Of a stretch of 64,000 bases of DNA, positions 1 through 8,924 are shown piece after piece. Made by a program: the position numbers and the translations under genes. Numbering within the stretch: the first letter of the stretch is position 1; each line of letters opens with the position of its first letter. The stretch comes from Mesostigma viride. Its lineage: Eukaryota; Streptophyta; Mesostigmatophyceae; Mesostigmatales; Mesostigmataceae. The notes under the pieces were generated by a model. It was given only the letters and a program-made list of their open reading frames with translations. It made no database searches and was not told the DNA's origin. The stretch is taken from NCBI GenBank assembly GCA_009746045.1, contig RPFO01000667.1:2526317-2590316 (forward strand), written 5' to 3'.

Positions 1-471
1 GGAGGATGACAGCAGCTTGCGGCAGCAGATGAGAAAGCCTTCCTTGATCTCAGCCTCGTGCCCGCGGGGTCGACCATCCAGAAGGCTGGGTTGAGCAGGT
101 ACCCTGCAGCGTGAATGGGAGAGTGCAGCTCTTCCCAGCGAGTCATCACAATGCCATCCAGCTCCTCTGCCAGCTCAGCCGGCAGCGCAGCCACCTCCTT
201 GAGCTGCGTGCGGAGGTCGGCCATGGCGTTGTACAGCCACCCCGTGCAGGGCGTGTTGGTGTCGGTGCGCCGCAGCACCTCGTGCATAGGCTTAAACATG
301 GTCACGACCATGTCCAGGTTGGCCCAGAAGGCTGGGGACAAGACTATGGCCTTGATGGTCGCCCACGGCACTGCCCAGCGCTGCAGCATGGCGTACTTCT
401 CCAACGCAGCGTCCTTGAAGGTAATCATCAGCGCCGTCATGTTCTGCTGCACACTCATGGCCGAAAGGTAC
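1..471 (-). CDS. hAT transposase exon 2 (partial, runs off window)
   Basis: The acceptor CCAG|G (AG at 473-472) opens a minus-strand frame that stays open to the window edge. It reads RYLSAMSVQQNMTALMIT, then a lysine-rich stretch and repeated Trp/Leu motifs (for example SPAFWANLDMVV and LLNPAFWMVDPR) typical of the helical region between the catalytic motifs and the C-terminal dimerisation domain of hAT transposases. The codon split AG|G matches the donor at 695, giving an intron of 223 bases. The hATC dimerisation domain would lie before coordinate 1. Confidence 0.7.
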
Positions 472-694
472 CTGGCCATGCAAGCGTTGGACAGGGGGTA
501 TGAGGCAGCAATGTTGCCCACCCACAAGCAGAAAGGAGAGAGATGTCGGATTGATGTGCAAGTAGCCGGCATCAGGCATCAATGGAAAACAAGGCTTGTG
601 GAAAATGGGAAGGCAACCGGCAAGTAGCACTGAAGCACTAGCAGGCAAGCTTGAATAGCAATAGCATTCAATAAAGCATATACAATTGTGTTAC

Positions 695-1239
695 CTCGTG
701 GCGAACCGGGTCTCGCCGTAGTTCTTGAGTTCCAGGGTTCCAGGCGCGGCATTGATCATGCGATGGTTGACCTTCTCGTGGGACCGCACGTAGCCCACCA
801 CCTGCTGTGCCTGCTCCAGCACGTTCTTGATGGGGTCCACCTTGGCGATGTCCTCCAGCAGGAGGTCCAGCTTGTGCGATGCACACTGGGAGATGATGAT
901 GTTCGGATAAATCTCCTCAATATTGCGCTTCATCAGCTCCATGACGCTCGCGGTGTCCGTAATCAGCTGCACCACCTTGCCTGCAGTGATCTTCTCGATG
1001 TGGGGCTGCAGGGTTTCCGTGAGGAAGGCGGCAGTCTTGGTCCTGCCGGTGACATTGTCGCTTCCTAGGAAGTACACAAAGTCTGGCAGCTGAAACACAG
1101 TCATGATCAGCGAATTGCCAGAGCAGTCTTTCCACCCGTCTGTGATCAGGGTGCCACCCGTGGTGTTGGCCAGCTCCAGGCGAGTAACAACCTGCGCTTC
1201 CACCTCGGCGGCAACAAGGGGGACGTCGCGAGTCCTCAT
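695..1239 (-). CDS. hAT transposase, DUF659/catalytic part (rest of exon 1)
   Basis: This continues the transposase after the G12 run. The open frame extends upstream of the Met at 1239 and includes LGQTRRVQYKPP, the usual DUF659 lead-in. It contains TDGWKDCSGNSL, then DNVTGRTK, the acidic motif LITDTASVM, and the C-x2-H motif of hAT transposases in SQCASHKLDL, ending in ETRFAT. The frame reaches a stop immediately after an AG|GTAAC splice donor (exon end at 695). Splicing to an acceptor at 473-472 restores ETRFATRYLSAM, the normal hAT sequence at this point, so I read the stop as intronic. Confidence 0.8.
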
Positions 1240-2063
1240 CGTGGTGGGCGCGGGCGGCTTGTACTGTACCCGCCGAGTTTGACCAAGCCCCCCCCCCCCA
1301 GGCTGATGCTGGTCAATGCAGCACGAAAGGCATCATTGTTAAGGACATTGAAAGGGATACCAGCAGAAATCATACCCTTGCACAGTGCAAGGTCCAGCTG
1401 CAGCTTGTCCAGCTTCATCATCTGCGGTATGGTCAGGCCCTCCTCGGATGCCTTAGGTCTGCTCGAGCTGTGCTGTTGTGAAGAGCCAACCTGGGCGTCG
1501 TGCCACTCAGAGGCGCTGCCCTCCACGAGGCCATCACAGTTGAGTCGCTGCCGCTTGGTCACGAGCTCCATGTGGTCCGCTTGGCCACGCCTCTTCAGGT
1601 CCGCGGCCCTGAAAATCCCCTGCAAATGCGCCTTATATACCTTCGGCGGATTGGGGCAAGGCTTCACATCCCGGCACCAAGGCGGGCCCACGATGTGGAG
1701 CTTTGCCCTAGTGGCGCTTCCCTTCCAGGTTGCGCCGCACTGAAGGCAGGATTGCTTGTAGTTGTTCGTCAGCAAGCCTTTGACTACAATGCGCTCCTTC
1801 TTGACAAACTCCCAAACGGTAGCCTTGGCCGGCTTTGAATCACCTCCCCCCTCGTCCCCACTGTTGTCGGGGCCAGTAGGCTCCTCGTCCCCACCGTCAT
1901 TGTTGTCGGCATCCTCATCTAACTCCAAGCTAGCAAGATGTCGTGCTTTGGCCTCTTCGTACTCCGACTCTGACATGTCATCGTAGTCTATTTCGAGGGC
2001 AGGTTCCTTGCCTCGACCGTGCGCCATCGCTCTTCTTTCCATGCAGCTAGTAAATGCCAGCAC
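1236..2063 (-). CDS. hAT transposase, N-terminal part (BED-like zinc finger)
   Basis: This 275-codon frame is the amino end of a hAT transposase. An acidic Ser/Glu-rich leader (about residues 20-75) is followed by a BED-like zinc-binding pattern with cysteines in CLQCG, then a histidine and further cysteines ending near CRDVKPC (about residues 105-140). A basic linker and a hydrophobic segment follow (PFNVLNNDAFRAAL), which in DUF659-type hAT proteins precedes the catalytic domain. The frame closes at 1236 just after a run of 12 C (about 1288-1299, G on the coding strand). Past that run the next frame continues with the expected YKPP motif, so a one-base slip in the homopolymer probably separates this ORF from 695-1239. 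Whether that is decay or a sequencing error cannot be told here. The start at 2063 is the first Met; a later Met at about 2027 is also possible. Confidence 0.8.
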   Translation of the reverse strand: MLAFTSCMERRAMAHGRGKEPALEIDYDDMSESEYEEAKARHLASLELDEDADNNDGGDEEPTGPDNSGDEGGGDSKPAKATVWEFVKKERIVVKGLLTNNYKQSCLQCGATWKGSATRAKLHIVGPPWCRDVKPCPNPPKVYKAHLQGIFRAADLKRRGQADHMELVTKRQRLNCDGLVEGSASEWHDAQVGSSQQHSSSRPKASEEGLTIPQMMKLDKLQLDLALCKGMISAGIPFNVLNNDAFRAALTSISLGGGGLVKLGGYSTSRPRPPR

Positions 2064-2228
2064 TGTGCTACCAAACTGCCCGGTACACAGGCGGCAGCAC
2101 CTTTTGCATGTTTAGTGTTAGCGGCCTCAAGCCTCAGCTTCGGTAGCGGCGGTTACTTTTGGCGCGCAAGGCTGTCGGTTGCATGAGCTACGCCAAAACT
2201 AGCTCTGGCGCCAAATTCCGGTGCCGGG

Positions 2229-2379
2229 CGCCGTATAATACGCGAAAAATACGTATTATGCGCCGTATTGGCGTTGAGAACGCAATACGCCGTATTTCTA
2301 GTACGTTAGTACGCCAAACCCCGCCGTATTGTATAATACGGCGTATTTACCGTATTATACGGCGTATTGGCGTTCACTG
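2229..2379. repeat. Terminal inverted repeat and subterminal repeat cluster of the hAT
   Basis: From the end CACTG (2375-2379) inwards the sequence holds about seven copies, in both orientations, of a core GCCGTATT/AATACGGC, often as the palindrome CCGTATAATACGG or CCGTATTATACGG, together with TTGGCGTT spacers. Clusters of short subterminal repeats of this sort serve as transposase binding sites in hAT elements. That role is inferred here. Confidence 0.7.
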
Positions 2380-3085
2380 AAACTGATGCCGCAAGAAGCT
2401 CTCGAGGACTCGCTTCACGCTGGACGACGACTTGACCCTGGCCCAGCAACAGCGGCGACGCGAGCTATGGCCGACCTACCTTCAGCTCCGGCAGCGTGCA
2501 GGGGGGAAGCCGGTATACTGGAGGGGGGCGGTCATCCACGTTGACCACAAGCCCTGGCAGGCCCCTCCTGCCACCCCAGACTAGGGAATATACCAGTAGT
2601 GTAGATTAGATAGGCTTAGCCTTTGCAAGTGGCCCACGCGCATGTGCGCCCATAATGGCCCCCATGGATGATGCTTTCAGTATTTAGCCGCGCCCAGCCT
2701 ACAATGGGACCTCCCATGGATGATGCATTAAGAATTTAGCCATGCGATGCCTATGCAGGGAGTTACTCTCTGCTGAGATGCCATGTGTACACCCCTCTAT
2801 AGCCTAGCCACATACCCTCCACCCCATATGTCATGCAGGCCTTCTAGGCCCTCTCCTCAAGCCCCCTCTGGGTGCCTGTGCTTGTTAAGGAGGCATGAAC
2901 CATCATGGCGGTGCAGGTGCACCTTGTGCACCCAGAGCAGGTGACAGTTGTACATCCTCCACCTGCAGGTTGTAGCCCTGATTGTATTACAAACCCATAG
3001 ATGCCCCTTTCTCAGGGCTATGTGTTACATATGCTCCCAACGGAGCTATGATTTTAATTAATTAATTAATTAATTAATTAATTAA
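2380..3085 (+). mobile_element. ORF1-only LINE copy A: ORF1 end, 3' UTR and (TTAA)n tail
   Basis: Coding sequence 2388-2584 gives the ORF1 C-terminus (LTLAQQQRRRELWP, then GGKPVYWRGAV) with a TAG stop at 2582. About 470 bases of 3' UTR follow, shared with the copies near 17.7, 18.7, 22.0 and 35.0 kb. The copy ends in a CTCCCAACGGAG motif and a TTAA-repeat tail at about 3053-3085. No reverse transcriptase ORF lies between ORF1 and the tail. The upstream half is separated by the hAT insertion. Confidence 0.75.
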
Positions 3086-3219
3086 TCCCGGAGAAGGGGC
3101 ATATTAATAAATTAATTAGACTCGTGCTCCCGTTGGGGAGTCACGGAGCCTTAACCCCGATGGATGGATGGATGGGTGCAAACAGTCCTACCGGTCTAAT
3201 CAAAAGGGGCATATGGCTG
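3086..3219 (-). mobile_element. LINE 3'-end fragments (TTAA tail and CCCCAACGGGAG end)
   Basis: Read on the minus strand, this is the 3' end of an RTE-like LINE family: CCATCGGGGTTAAGGCTCC, then the CTCCCCAACGGGAGC stem-loop-like end and a TTAA-repeat tail. The same sequence closes the RT-coding copy at 37030-37653. A short piece of ORF1-only LINE 3' UTR follows (3200-3219) and is continued at 17647. Confidence 0.6.
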
Positions 3220-3591
3220 TTAACCCCTAAATGGGCAGAAATACTGCCGATGCATCGGCTGTAACTTCACAATTTTGCAAACCAGATGCCATCCAACCTA
3301 CCCATATCCAATGGCTGTCCTTGGGGGCCAAGCATGTCCATGAGTTGCCCTTCGGGTTGGTATATCGCAACCTTACATATATTCATTGAGAATGATAGAT
3401 TACGAAGGTGAGATAGGCATGCAACATAAGGAAAAAACCGATGACTGGGAGAATAACCCTGAAGAAATTAATAGTAATCTGACACAGACATCCAAGGATC
3501 ACGCCAGCGGCACAAGGTACAACTAACTATACATCACAAAACTACACGCAGCAACAGCGCTGCCGGCCCACCATGCAGGCCTGGAAGGAAT

Positions 3592-6500
3592 CTAGACCGC
3601 GTGGGTCGCGACAAAGTCGGCCCGGGTGCGGCGGAATAACACATCAGCCACGGTGCGAGTGAGGGCGAGTGACAGACGCTGCCGCCAATACGAGGACCAC
3701 GTGCGGGCCGACCACGGGGCGGTCTGACCCTCGAGGTCGAGGCGGTCTTCACGGCGCTGGCAGCACTCGTGGAAAAACTCCGCTGTCTTGGGGCCCATGG
3801 CCCCGAACTCCTCAAGGACAAAGGGGATGACCCGGTGGGGCCCCACATTGCCGTAGGAGGCAAACTTGTCGCGCTCAGCCACAGCGGCAGCAGCGCCGGC
3901 ATCCACAGCCGCCCGGAGGATGTGGCGACCGGAAAGCGGCCGAGCCACGGAGACATCGATGAGCAGGTGGCAACCCTGCCCGTCGTAGTCAAGCACGGTA
4001 ATGTCGGGGCGGTGGTTGGGTGAGTAGAGGGCGGCCCCATCCGCGTCCTCGCACTTAATGGTGGAGTGGGGAAAGACCGACCGAACCATGGCACACACCA
4101 CCCGGAGGAGAGCGGTATGGAGATAGAGGAACCAGTTCTGGTTCTGCTGGCCACCCATGCACGCGATGTAGTGCGTCCCAGTAGTATCCAGAGCAAGCCC
4201 GCAGCTGCCGCAGGACGCACCCGCCGTGATGAGAGGTTGCGGGGCAAAGAGCTGGTGGCGGAGAGCGATGGCGTAAAGGGCCGGAACCAGTGTGAACAAA
4301 GGGCTCATGGGGAGGGCGCGCAGGAATGCGGACCCCACGCTCCCCTCAAGGGAAACGGAGTGAAGCCAAGCCTTCCCCTGATCGTTCAAGCTCGCATGCA
4401 GACCCATCCAGTCGGCACAGTGTAGTATACCCGCGTAGGTCTTTTGTTGTTTTTCATGAACGCAGGCAGGGAAGACACTAGGACTGACGACAGTGGACAC
4501 GCCGGGCGTGCCCCGGGGCAGGCGACGGTGGACGGCCTGAGCGGGGCGGACGAGGTCGCAAGCCTGCTGGATCCCGAGGTAAGAATCCTGCACAGCCTGC
4601 ACAAAGGGGAAGGGGGATGGGGTGACCAAGTCGGGAATGGCGCTGACGGCGCTGGGGACCAACCGGCGGATCTCCGCCCAGGCCTGAGCAACAGAGCCAA
4701 GGAAGGCGGCGGGGGCGAGGCGGGCGGCGCGGGTGAGCCCACACCCGCCCATGCGGCAGGGGAGGGTGGCCAAGCGCATGGAGTGAGCTGGCAGGCTAGG
4801 GCCGGGGAGGAGCACCTGCAAGGCGGCCTGAATGCGCTCGTCATGGCCTTCCGCGGCAAGCCGCACCAAGTGGGGGGGAGCGCCACGGAGCCAGTGAACC
4901 ACCCGCGGGTGGGCGCAAAACCACAGGAGGAGCCCTTTGGTCTGGGGGTCCTTGAGGCGCGCCCAAGTCTCAAGGACATGGGTGCGCTGTTCCACGGTGG
5001 CCCGGAGCTCCTCTTCGACGTAGTCAGGGTCACCCACAGGGACGCCCAGGCACGAGAAACCACGCGCCCGCGCCAATGCCCCCGGGATAGCCGCGGGGAA
5101 GCCAGAGCAGTCCCCCTGGGGCGAAAAGACTGCACACTTGGGGAGGGTGAGCCGAAGGTTGATGGCCGCCATGGCCACTTCAAGGGCAGCCAGGGCGGCA
5201 ACCACAGCGTCGGCCGGGCCAAGGGCATGGATATCGTCCATGTAGGCGAGGAGCACGACATCCGGGTGCGCAGCGTGGACACCTTGGAGAGCCTTGTGCA
5301 GCGGGGCAGACAGGTAAAAGGGGCCGAGGGGGTCACCTTGCTGGGTTCCCGTGCGGGAAGCGATGTCGGCGAACGTCCCATCCTCCATGAGGAAGGAGAG
5401 TTGAGTGGGTTCGCCGTAGCAGGCTGCTGTCCACGCAAGAAGGTCAGGGAACGCCTCGCCGACGGCCTCAAAGATGCTAGCCTTGGTGACAGCATTGAAC
5501 GCATTGTGGCAATCCACCTTCAGCGCCACATGGGTCGGATGCGTCTCGAGGTAGGCCTGAACTGTGTGCACGATGATGTCGCTGCCCCCTTTGGTGGCGA
5601 CGCCAAGCTGGGCCGCGACGGACTCCTCAGTATCACTCCGGTTGGGGCAGAAGTAGGCGCGAAACTCGGGGGCCTTTTGGCGACAAATGACCTTACTCAC
5701 CAGCTTGCGTAGGACCTCGCCGCAAGCAATGGGACGAACGCGGCCAGCAGGCGGGGGGACGTCGTCTTTCAGGAGGGCAATGAGGCGTGCCCCAGCCAGC
5801 CAAGGGCGCGCCGCGGGGGCCAGGGACCCCGCGGCCAAGTCGGCGGCAGCCTCAAAGAGTGCGGTCGCCCCGCCATGGCCCGCCATCACGGAGAGGTGCT
5901 CGTAGCGCCAGCCTGAGGGGCCGGTGGAGGAGGCGTTCGGCAGATCCTTCAGCACAGCCGTGAAGATGTCCAGGTCCAGGACAATAGGCGGGGGCGGGGG
6001 GGTGGCCGGGGCGGGCACCGCAAAGGCCGGTTCGTCGGGGTGAAGGTCGCGCAAAGCCTGCAGGGTCGGGGGAGTGGAGGGAGCCAACGCGGTCAGTTCA
6101 AGCTTTTGCATGGCCCGGCTCAATTCACCTACCTTCACCAACCGCATGACGTCAGCTTCCACCCGGGCAAAGGAGGCGGCCCCCGACACCCGGGTGGAGG
6201 CCGGAGGCTGCAGCGCCCACAGCCCTTCCCAATCCCCGAGGAGGAACCGCCGGCAGCGAGCGATGACCGCACCCTGTACGCCACGCACGCCCCGCTCCAA
6301 CGGCGCTAAGAGGAGCCGGGGGGTGACGAGAAACAGCTTGTGGCCGAGTTCGTCGAGAGGGTGACTATGCATCCGGGCCAGGGAAAGCAGGGCGCAGCGC
6401 GTAAACAAGCTCCGGGCGCGGTGAGGGACGTCCGGGAGCGTCATGCAAGGGTTGCGCGCACAGGCGGCAAAAGGGAGCGTGGCCAGGAATGCCCAGCCTG

Positions 6501-7512
6501 CCGAGAGGTCCCCCGGATCGCTCGTACCCTGCGATGCCGGTGGAGGGGCAGGGGCCGACCGAGGGGCCGCCCCGGACCGGGAGGCCGGTGCGGCCGCCGG
6601 GCCGCCGGGCAGGCCGTTCTGGGGGGTTTGGCGGCGGCACTGCCGCTCATGCTGGTACCGCCCGTGGATCGAAAAAATCCGCTGGCAATGGGCTGCCGGG
6701 CAGCGGTAGCAGTCCATGGCGCGCATGGCGGCCTCCGTGATGTGGGGGTGGGAAGCCCGAATGTGCACCAGCAACGAATTCCGGTTGGGCAGGCGCGCGC
6801 CACACGGGTCACCAAGGGGACCATCGACTTGGCAATAATGGAAGCCATCTGAGGGGGTGCGCCCACCCGGTTGGGCCGGCCCGGGTCGAGAGGGGGAGGG
6901 GTCGGGAGCACCCTCAGCCAGAGGAACTACAGCTGCAGCGGAACCCAGGGCGGGGCCGGCCGCCGGGCGGTCAGCAGGGCTCGTGGCAGCCGAGGACAAG
7001 ACCGGCGCGGGGACGGCCCCCACGGCCGGGAGGGGGGCGCTGGAGGAGGCAGCCAAGCCGGCGCGCGACCCACGACCACGCACAGGGGAGGCAGGTGTCG
7101 GGGCAGGCGCGTGGGACTGGCGGCGCACGGACACGGGCGAGGGCCCCAGCGGGAGAACGCCAGGAGGCAAGGGGGAAAGGACCGCGGCCCGGCAAAGGGG
7201 GCAGGTGGCGGAGGTCGTGTGCAAGCTCGTGGCGATGCAAGCTTGATGGAAGACGTGGCCGCAAGCAGGGAGGCGGCAGAGACCGTCACCAGGGCGAGGC
7301 AGGTCCAAGCAGATGGGGCAGGAGGGGCCGCTGGCAGTGACATCCACCAAGTGGGCCGGCCCGTAGTGGGCGGGCGCCGCGTCCCACCCCAGCTCCCAGC
7401 TCGGCAGTCGGGCGATCTCATCGGCGGAGAGAAGACGGCGGCGCGGACCAGCAGGGTGCCAGACATGGGGGATGCCCGCAAGCTCGAGCACATCGTGCAA
7501 GATGGCGGGCAC
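3592..7512 (-). CDS. LINE ORF2: RING, zinc fingers, reverse transcriptase, restriction-like endonuclease
   Basis: This 1306-residue polyprotein would carry out target-primed reverse transcription. Residues 65-107 are a RING-H2 finger (CPIC, then CGHVFH, then CPLC). Residues 227-255 and 271-292 are two C2H2/C2HC-like fingers, as in the N-terminal DNA-binding region of R2-type LINEs. The RT spans about 525-830 with motif A VDCHNAFN (666-673), motif B QQGDPLGP (724-731) and catalytic YMDD (757-760). A zinc knuckle CGSC-x9-H-x3-C (1101-1118) precedes the PD-(D/E)XK nuclease: RPD at 1168-1170 and LIDVS at 1184-1188. The order RT, knuckle, RLE is that of R2/CRE/NeSL-type LINEs. The intact frame suggests a recent insertion. 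The RING finger is an unusual addition. Upstream of the Met the frame remains open into ORF1. Confidence 0.9.
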   Translation of the reverse strand: MPAILHDVLELAGIPHVWHPAGPRRRLLSADEIARLPSWELGWDAAPAHYGPAHLVDVTASGPSCPICLDLPRPGDGLCRLPACGHVFHQACIATSLHTTSATCPLCRAAVLSPLPPGVLPLGPSPVSVRRQSHAPAPTPASPVRGRGSRAGLAASSSAPLPAVGAVPAPVLSSAATSPADRPAAGPALGSAAAVVPLAEGAPDPSPSRPGPAQPGGRTPSDGFHYCQVDGPLGDPCGARLPNRNSLLVHIRASHPHITEAAMRAMDCYRCPAAHCQRIFSIHGRYQHERQCRRQTPQNGLPGGPAAAPASRSGAAPRSAPAPPPASQGTSDPGDLSAGWAFLATLPFAACARNPCMTLPDVPHRARSLFTRCALLSLARMHSHPLDELGHKLFLVTPRLLLAPLERGVRGVQGAVIARCRRFLLGDWEGLWALQPPASTRVSGAASFARVEADVMRLVKVGELSRAMQKLELTALAPSTPPTLQALRDLHPDEPAFAVPAPATPPPPPIVLDLDIFTAVLKDLPNASSTGPSGWRYEHLSVMAGHGGATALFEAAADLAAGSLAPAARPWLAGARLIALLKDDVPPPAGRVRPIACGEVLRKLVSKVICRQKAPEFRAYFCPNRSDTEESVAAQLGVATKGGSDIIVHTVQAYLETHPTHVALKVDCHNAFNAVTKASIFEAVGEAFPDLLAWTAACYGEPTQLSFLMEDGTFADIASRTGTQQGDPLGPFYLSAPLHKALQGVHAAHPDVVLLAYMDDIHALGPADAVVAALAALEVAMAAINLRLTLPKCAVFSPQGDCSGFPAAIPGALARARGFSCLGVPVGDPDYVEEELRATVEQRTHVLETWARLKDPQTKGLLLWFCAHPRVVHWLRGAPPHLVRLAAEGHDERIQAALQVLLPGPSLPAHSMRLATLPCRMGGCGLTRAARLAPAAFLGSVAQAWAEIRRLVPSAVSAIPDLVTPSPFPFVQAVQDSYLGIQQACDLVRPAQAVHRRLPRGTPGVSTVVSPSVFPACVHEKQQKTYAGILHCADWMGLHASLNDQGKAWLHSVSLEGSVGSAFLRALPMSPLFTLVPALYAIALRHQLFAPQPLITAGASCGSCGLALDTTGTHYIACMGGQQNQNWFLYLHTALLRVVCAMVRSVFPHSTIKCEDADGAALYSPNHRPDITVLDYDGQGCHLLIDVSVARPLSGRHILRAAVDAGAAAAVAERDKFASYGNVGPHRVIPFVLEEFGAMGPKTAEFFHECCQRREDRLDLEGQTAPWSARTWSSYWRQRLSLALTRTVADVLFRRTRADFVATHAV

Positions 7513-7526
7513 GGCCGCACCCGCGC

Positions 7527-8696
7527 TCAGCTCAAGAACACGCCCCCCCCCGCATCGTACAGAACCAGGTCGCCGGCGTGCACGGTGACAGGAGCCCCGA
7601 AGTCAACGCGCAGGCGGGCGGCTTGCGCTGGGGTGACCGCCGTAGTCAAGCGCCCGTGGGCCTGCGCAACAAGGCCGGCCGAGCCGGGCCCGGCAGAGGC
7701 AAGAAACGTGTGCAGCTGAGGGCGATCGAGCAAGGCGTGGTCGGTGGCCCCCCCAGCGAGATATGTCGCACGGGCGGCCTGCTGGGCCTGCACGGCAAGC
7801 CCTGTAGCAAAGAGCACCACCGCCTGCGCCACTTGAGCGTCCAGATTCAGGAGCCATTCTTGGCGCACCGCGGGCAGGTGCCAAGGCAGGCGGCCGCCGG
7901 CATGGTAGTCCTCGAGGACAAACCCCCAAAGCGTGGAGGCAAGGACAGGGGGGGAGGCTGCCTGCAGCATGTGCCGGACACGAACCACAAGGGCACTAAA
8001 TTCAGGGGGCCGTGGGAGCGTAGGAAACGCCGCGTGCAAGCCGACAGCGTCCAACAGCAAGGGGCAATACAGCCAAGAGAACGTGGCGTGCCGGAGCGCG
8101 CTGACGCCCGCAATGTTGGTGGGGGGCCAAACGGAGAAGTCGTGGGACCCAAGCGCGGCCGACCAGGGGCCCACCACAGGAGTCGCCGCAGGGTGTCCCA
8201 CAGCCTCAGGGAGGAGAGCCGCCAGGGACCCCTCAAGCACAGGAGGACGCAGGTCAGTGGCCACCGCCGTGCTGGCCGGAGGTGGATCCCCAGAGCTAGG
8301 CGGGGCAGGGCCAGGGGACCCCGCGGAGGGGCCGGACGTGACGGCGCGGGGAGAGCGGGAGCACGGTGTGGAACCCTCCACGAGGTCCGCAAGGCCCAGG
8401 AGAGGGTCCAGCGAGGGGCTGCGGGAGGGGGCGCGGGCCGAATGGGATCCCGGGGTCGACACGGCCGCGCGTCGGGAGCCTAGGGACGGCCGAGGCGGGG
8501 CCACGCAATGAGGGCACGCCCAAGGACCCGGGGGAGGCAGCCGGAAGAGGGGCGGGACCAAGCAGCGCGTGTGCCAGCCGCATTGGCACGAATCACACAC
8601 AAGGAGACGGGGGGCATCCTCACCACTGTGGCAGACCTCGCACACAAGCGAGAGTGGCACAGGGGCGCCACGACCGCCGTCGTCCAGGTCGCCCAT
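7527..8696 (-). CDS. LINE ORF1: PHD-finger protein
   Basis: This is the first ORF of the RLE LINE, 389 codons. Residues 19-64 form a complete C4HC3 PHD finger: C19, C22, C34, C37, H42, C45, C61 and C64, with the usual Trp two residues before the last cysteine pair (W59). PHD fingers read histone tails, and PHD-containing ORF1 proteins are known in some CR1-like LINEs, so a chromatin-targeting role for the RNP is a reasonable inference. The rest is Pro/Ala/Ser-rich (about residues 68-180) and then an alpha-helical, Ala/Leu-rich domain (about 185-375) that I do not recognise. The ORF closes at 7527 just after a run of nine G. The ORF2 frame is open across this point, so ORF1 and ORF2 could be one protein interrupted by a slip, or be linked by frameshifting. 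Confidence 0.8.
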   Translation of the reverse strand: MGDLDDGGRGAPVPLSLVCEVCHSGEDAPRLLVCDSCQCGWHTRCLVPPLFRLPPPGPWACPHCVAPPRPSLGSRRAAVSTPGSHSARAPSRSPSLDPLLGLADLVEGSTPCSRSPRAVTSGPSAGSPGPAPPSSGDPPPASTAVATDLRPPVLEGSLAALLPEAVGHPAATPVVGPWSAALGSHDFSVWPPTNIAGVSALRHATFSWLYCPLLLDAVGLHAAFPTLPRPPEFSALVVRVRHMLQAASPPVLASTLWGFVLEDYHAGGRLPWHLPAVRQEWLLNLDAQVAQAVVLFATGLAVQAQQAARATYLAGGATDHALLDRPQLHTFLASAGPGSAGLVAQAHGRLTTAVTPAQAARLRVDFGAPVTVHAGDLVLYDAGGGVFLS

Positions 8697-8924
8697 CTCC
8701 TGCAGGTGCGCCGCGATGCGTAAGGACCGACGCGGCGCAGGGCGCCACTAGGCAGCGCATCCCGCGCCCGGGAGGTGCGTCGTCGTGAAGGAGGCATGGG
8801 GGAGGTGCGTAAAACAACGGAACCGGAAGCGCGGGGGGAGAGCGAGATGCGGACGCGGGGGGTTTGGGGGGCGTGCCCCCCAAGCGGGGGGTTTGGGGGG
8901 CGGCAGCCCCCCAACGCGGGGCGG
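8697..8924 (-). promoter_or_regulatory. GC-rich leader between LINE ORF1 and the monomer array
   Basis: About 230 bases link the ORF1 start to the first monomer. They contain G/C runs including two near-copies of CGGGGGGTTTGGGGGGC with CCCCCC blocks (8858-8915), which could form strong secondary structure or G-quadruplexes in DNA or RNA. They differ from the monomer sequence, as a non-repeated tether does in monomer-type LINE 5' UTRs. Confidence 0.45.

Larger units (their letters stand above)
1..2379 (-). mobile_element. hAT-superfamily DNA transposon, 3' part beyond window
   Basis: The minus-strand element starts at 2379 with CAGTGAACGCC, the CAGTG start typical of hAT ends, and encodes a BED/DUF659-type hAT transposase. 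It interrupts an ORF1-only LINE copy: other copies (for example near 34630) read straight through the sequence that resumes at 2380. The expected 8-bp target duplication would be AAACTGAT (2380-2387), but its partner lies outside the window. The transposase C-terminus and the second TIR are also outside. Confidence 0.8.

Noticed and set aside
4386-5712. Overlapping 372- and 422-codon ORFs inside the RLE LINE
   Set aside because: Shadow frames of GC-rich ORF2; they carry no motifs, whereas the 1306-codon frame carries all RT and endonuclease motifs.
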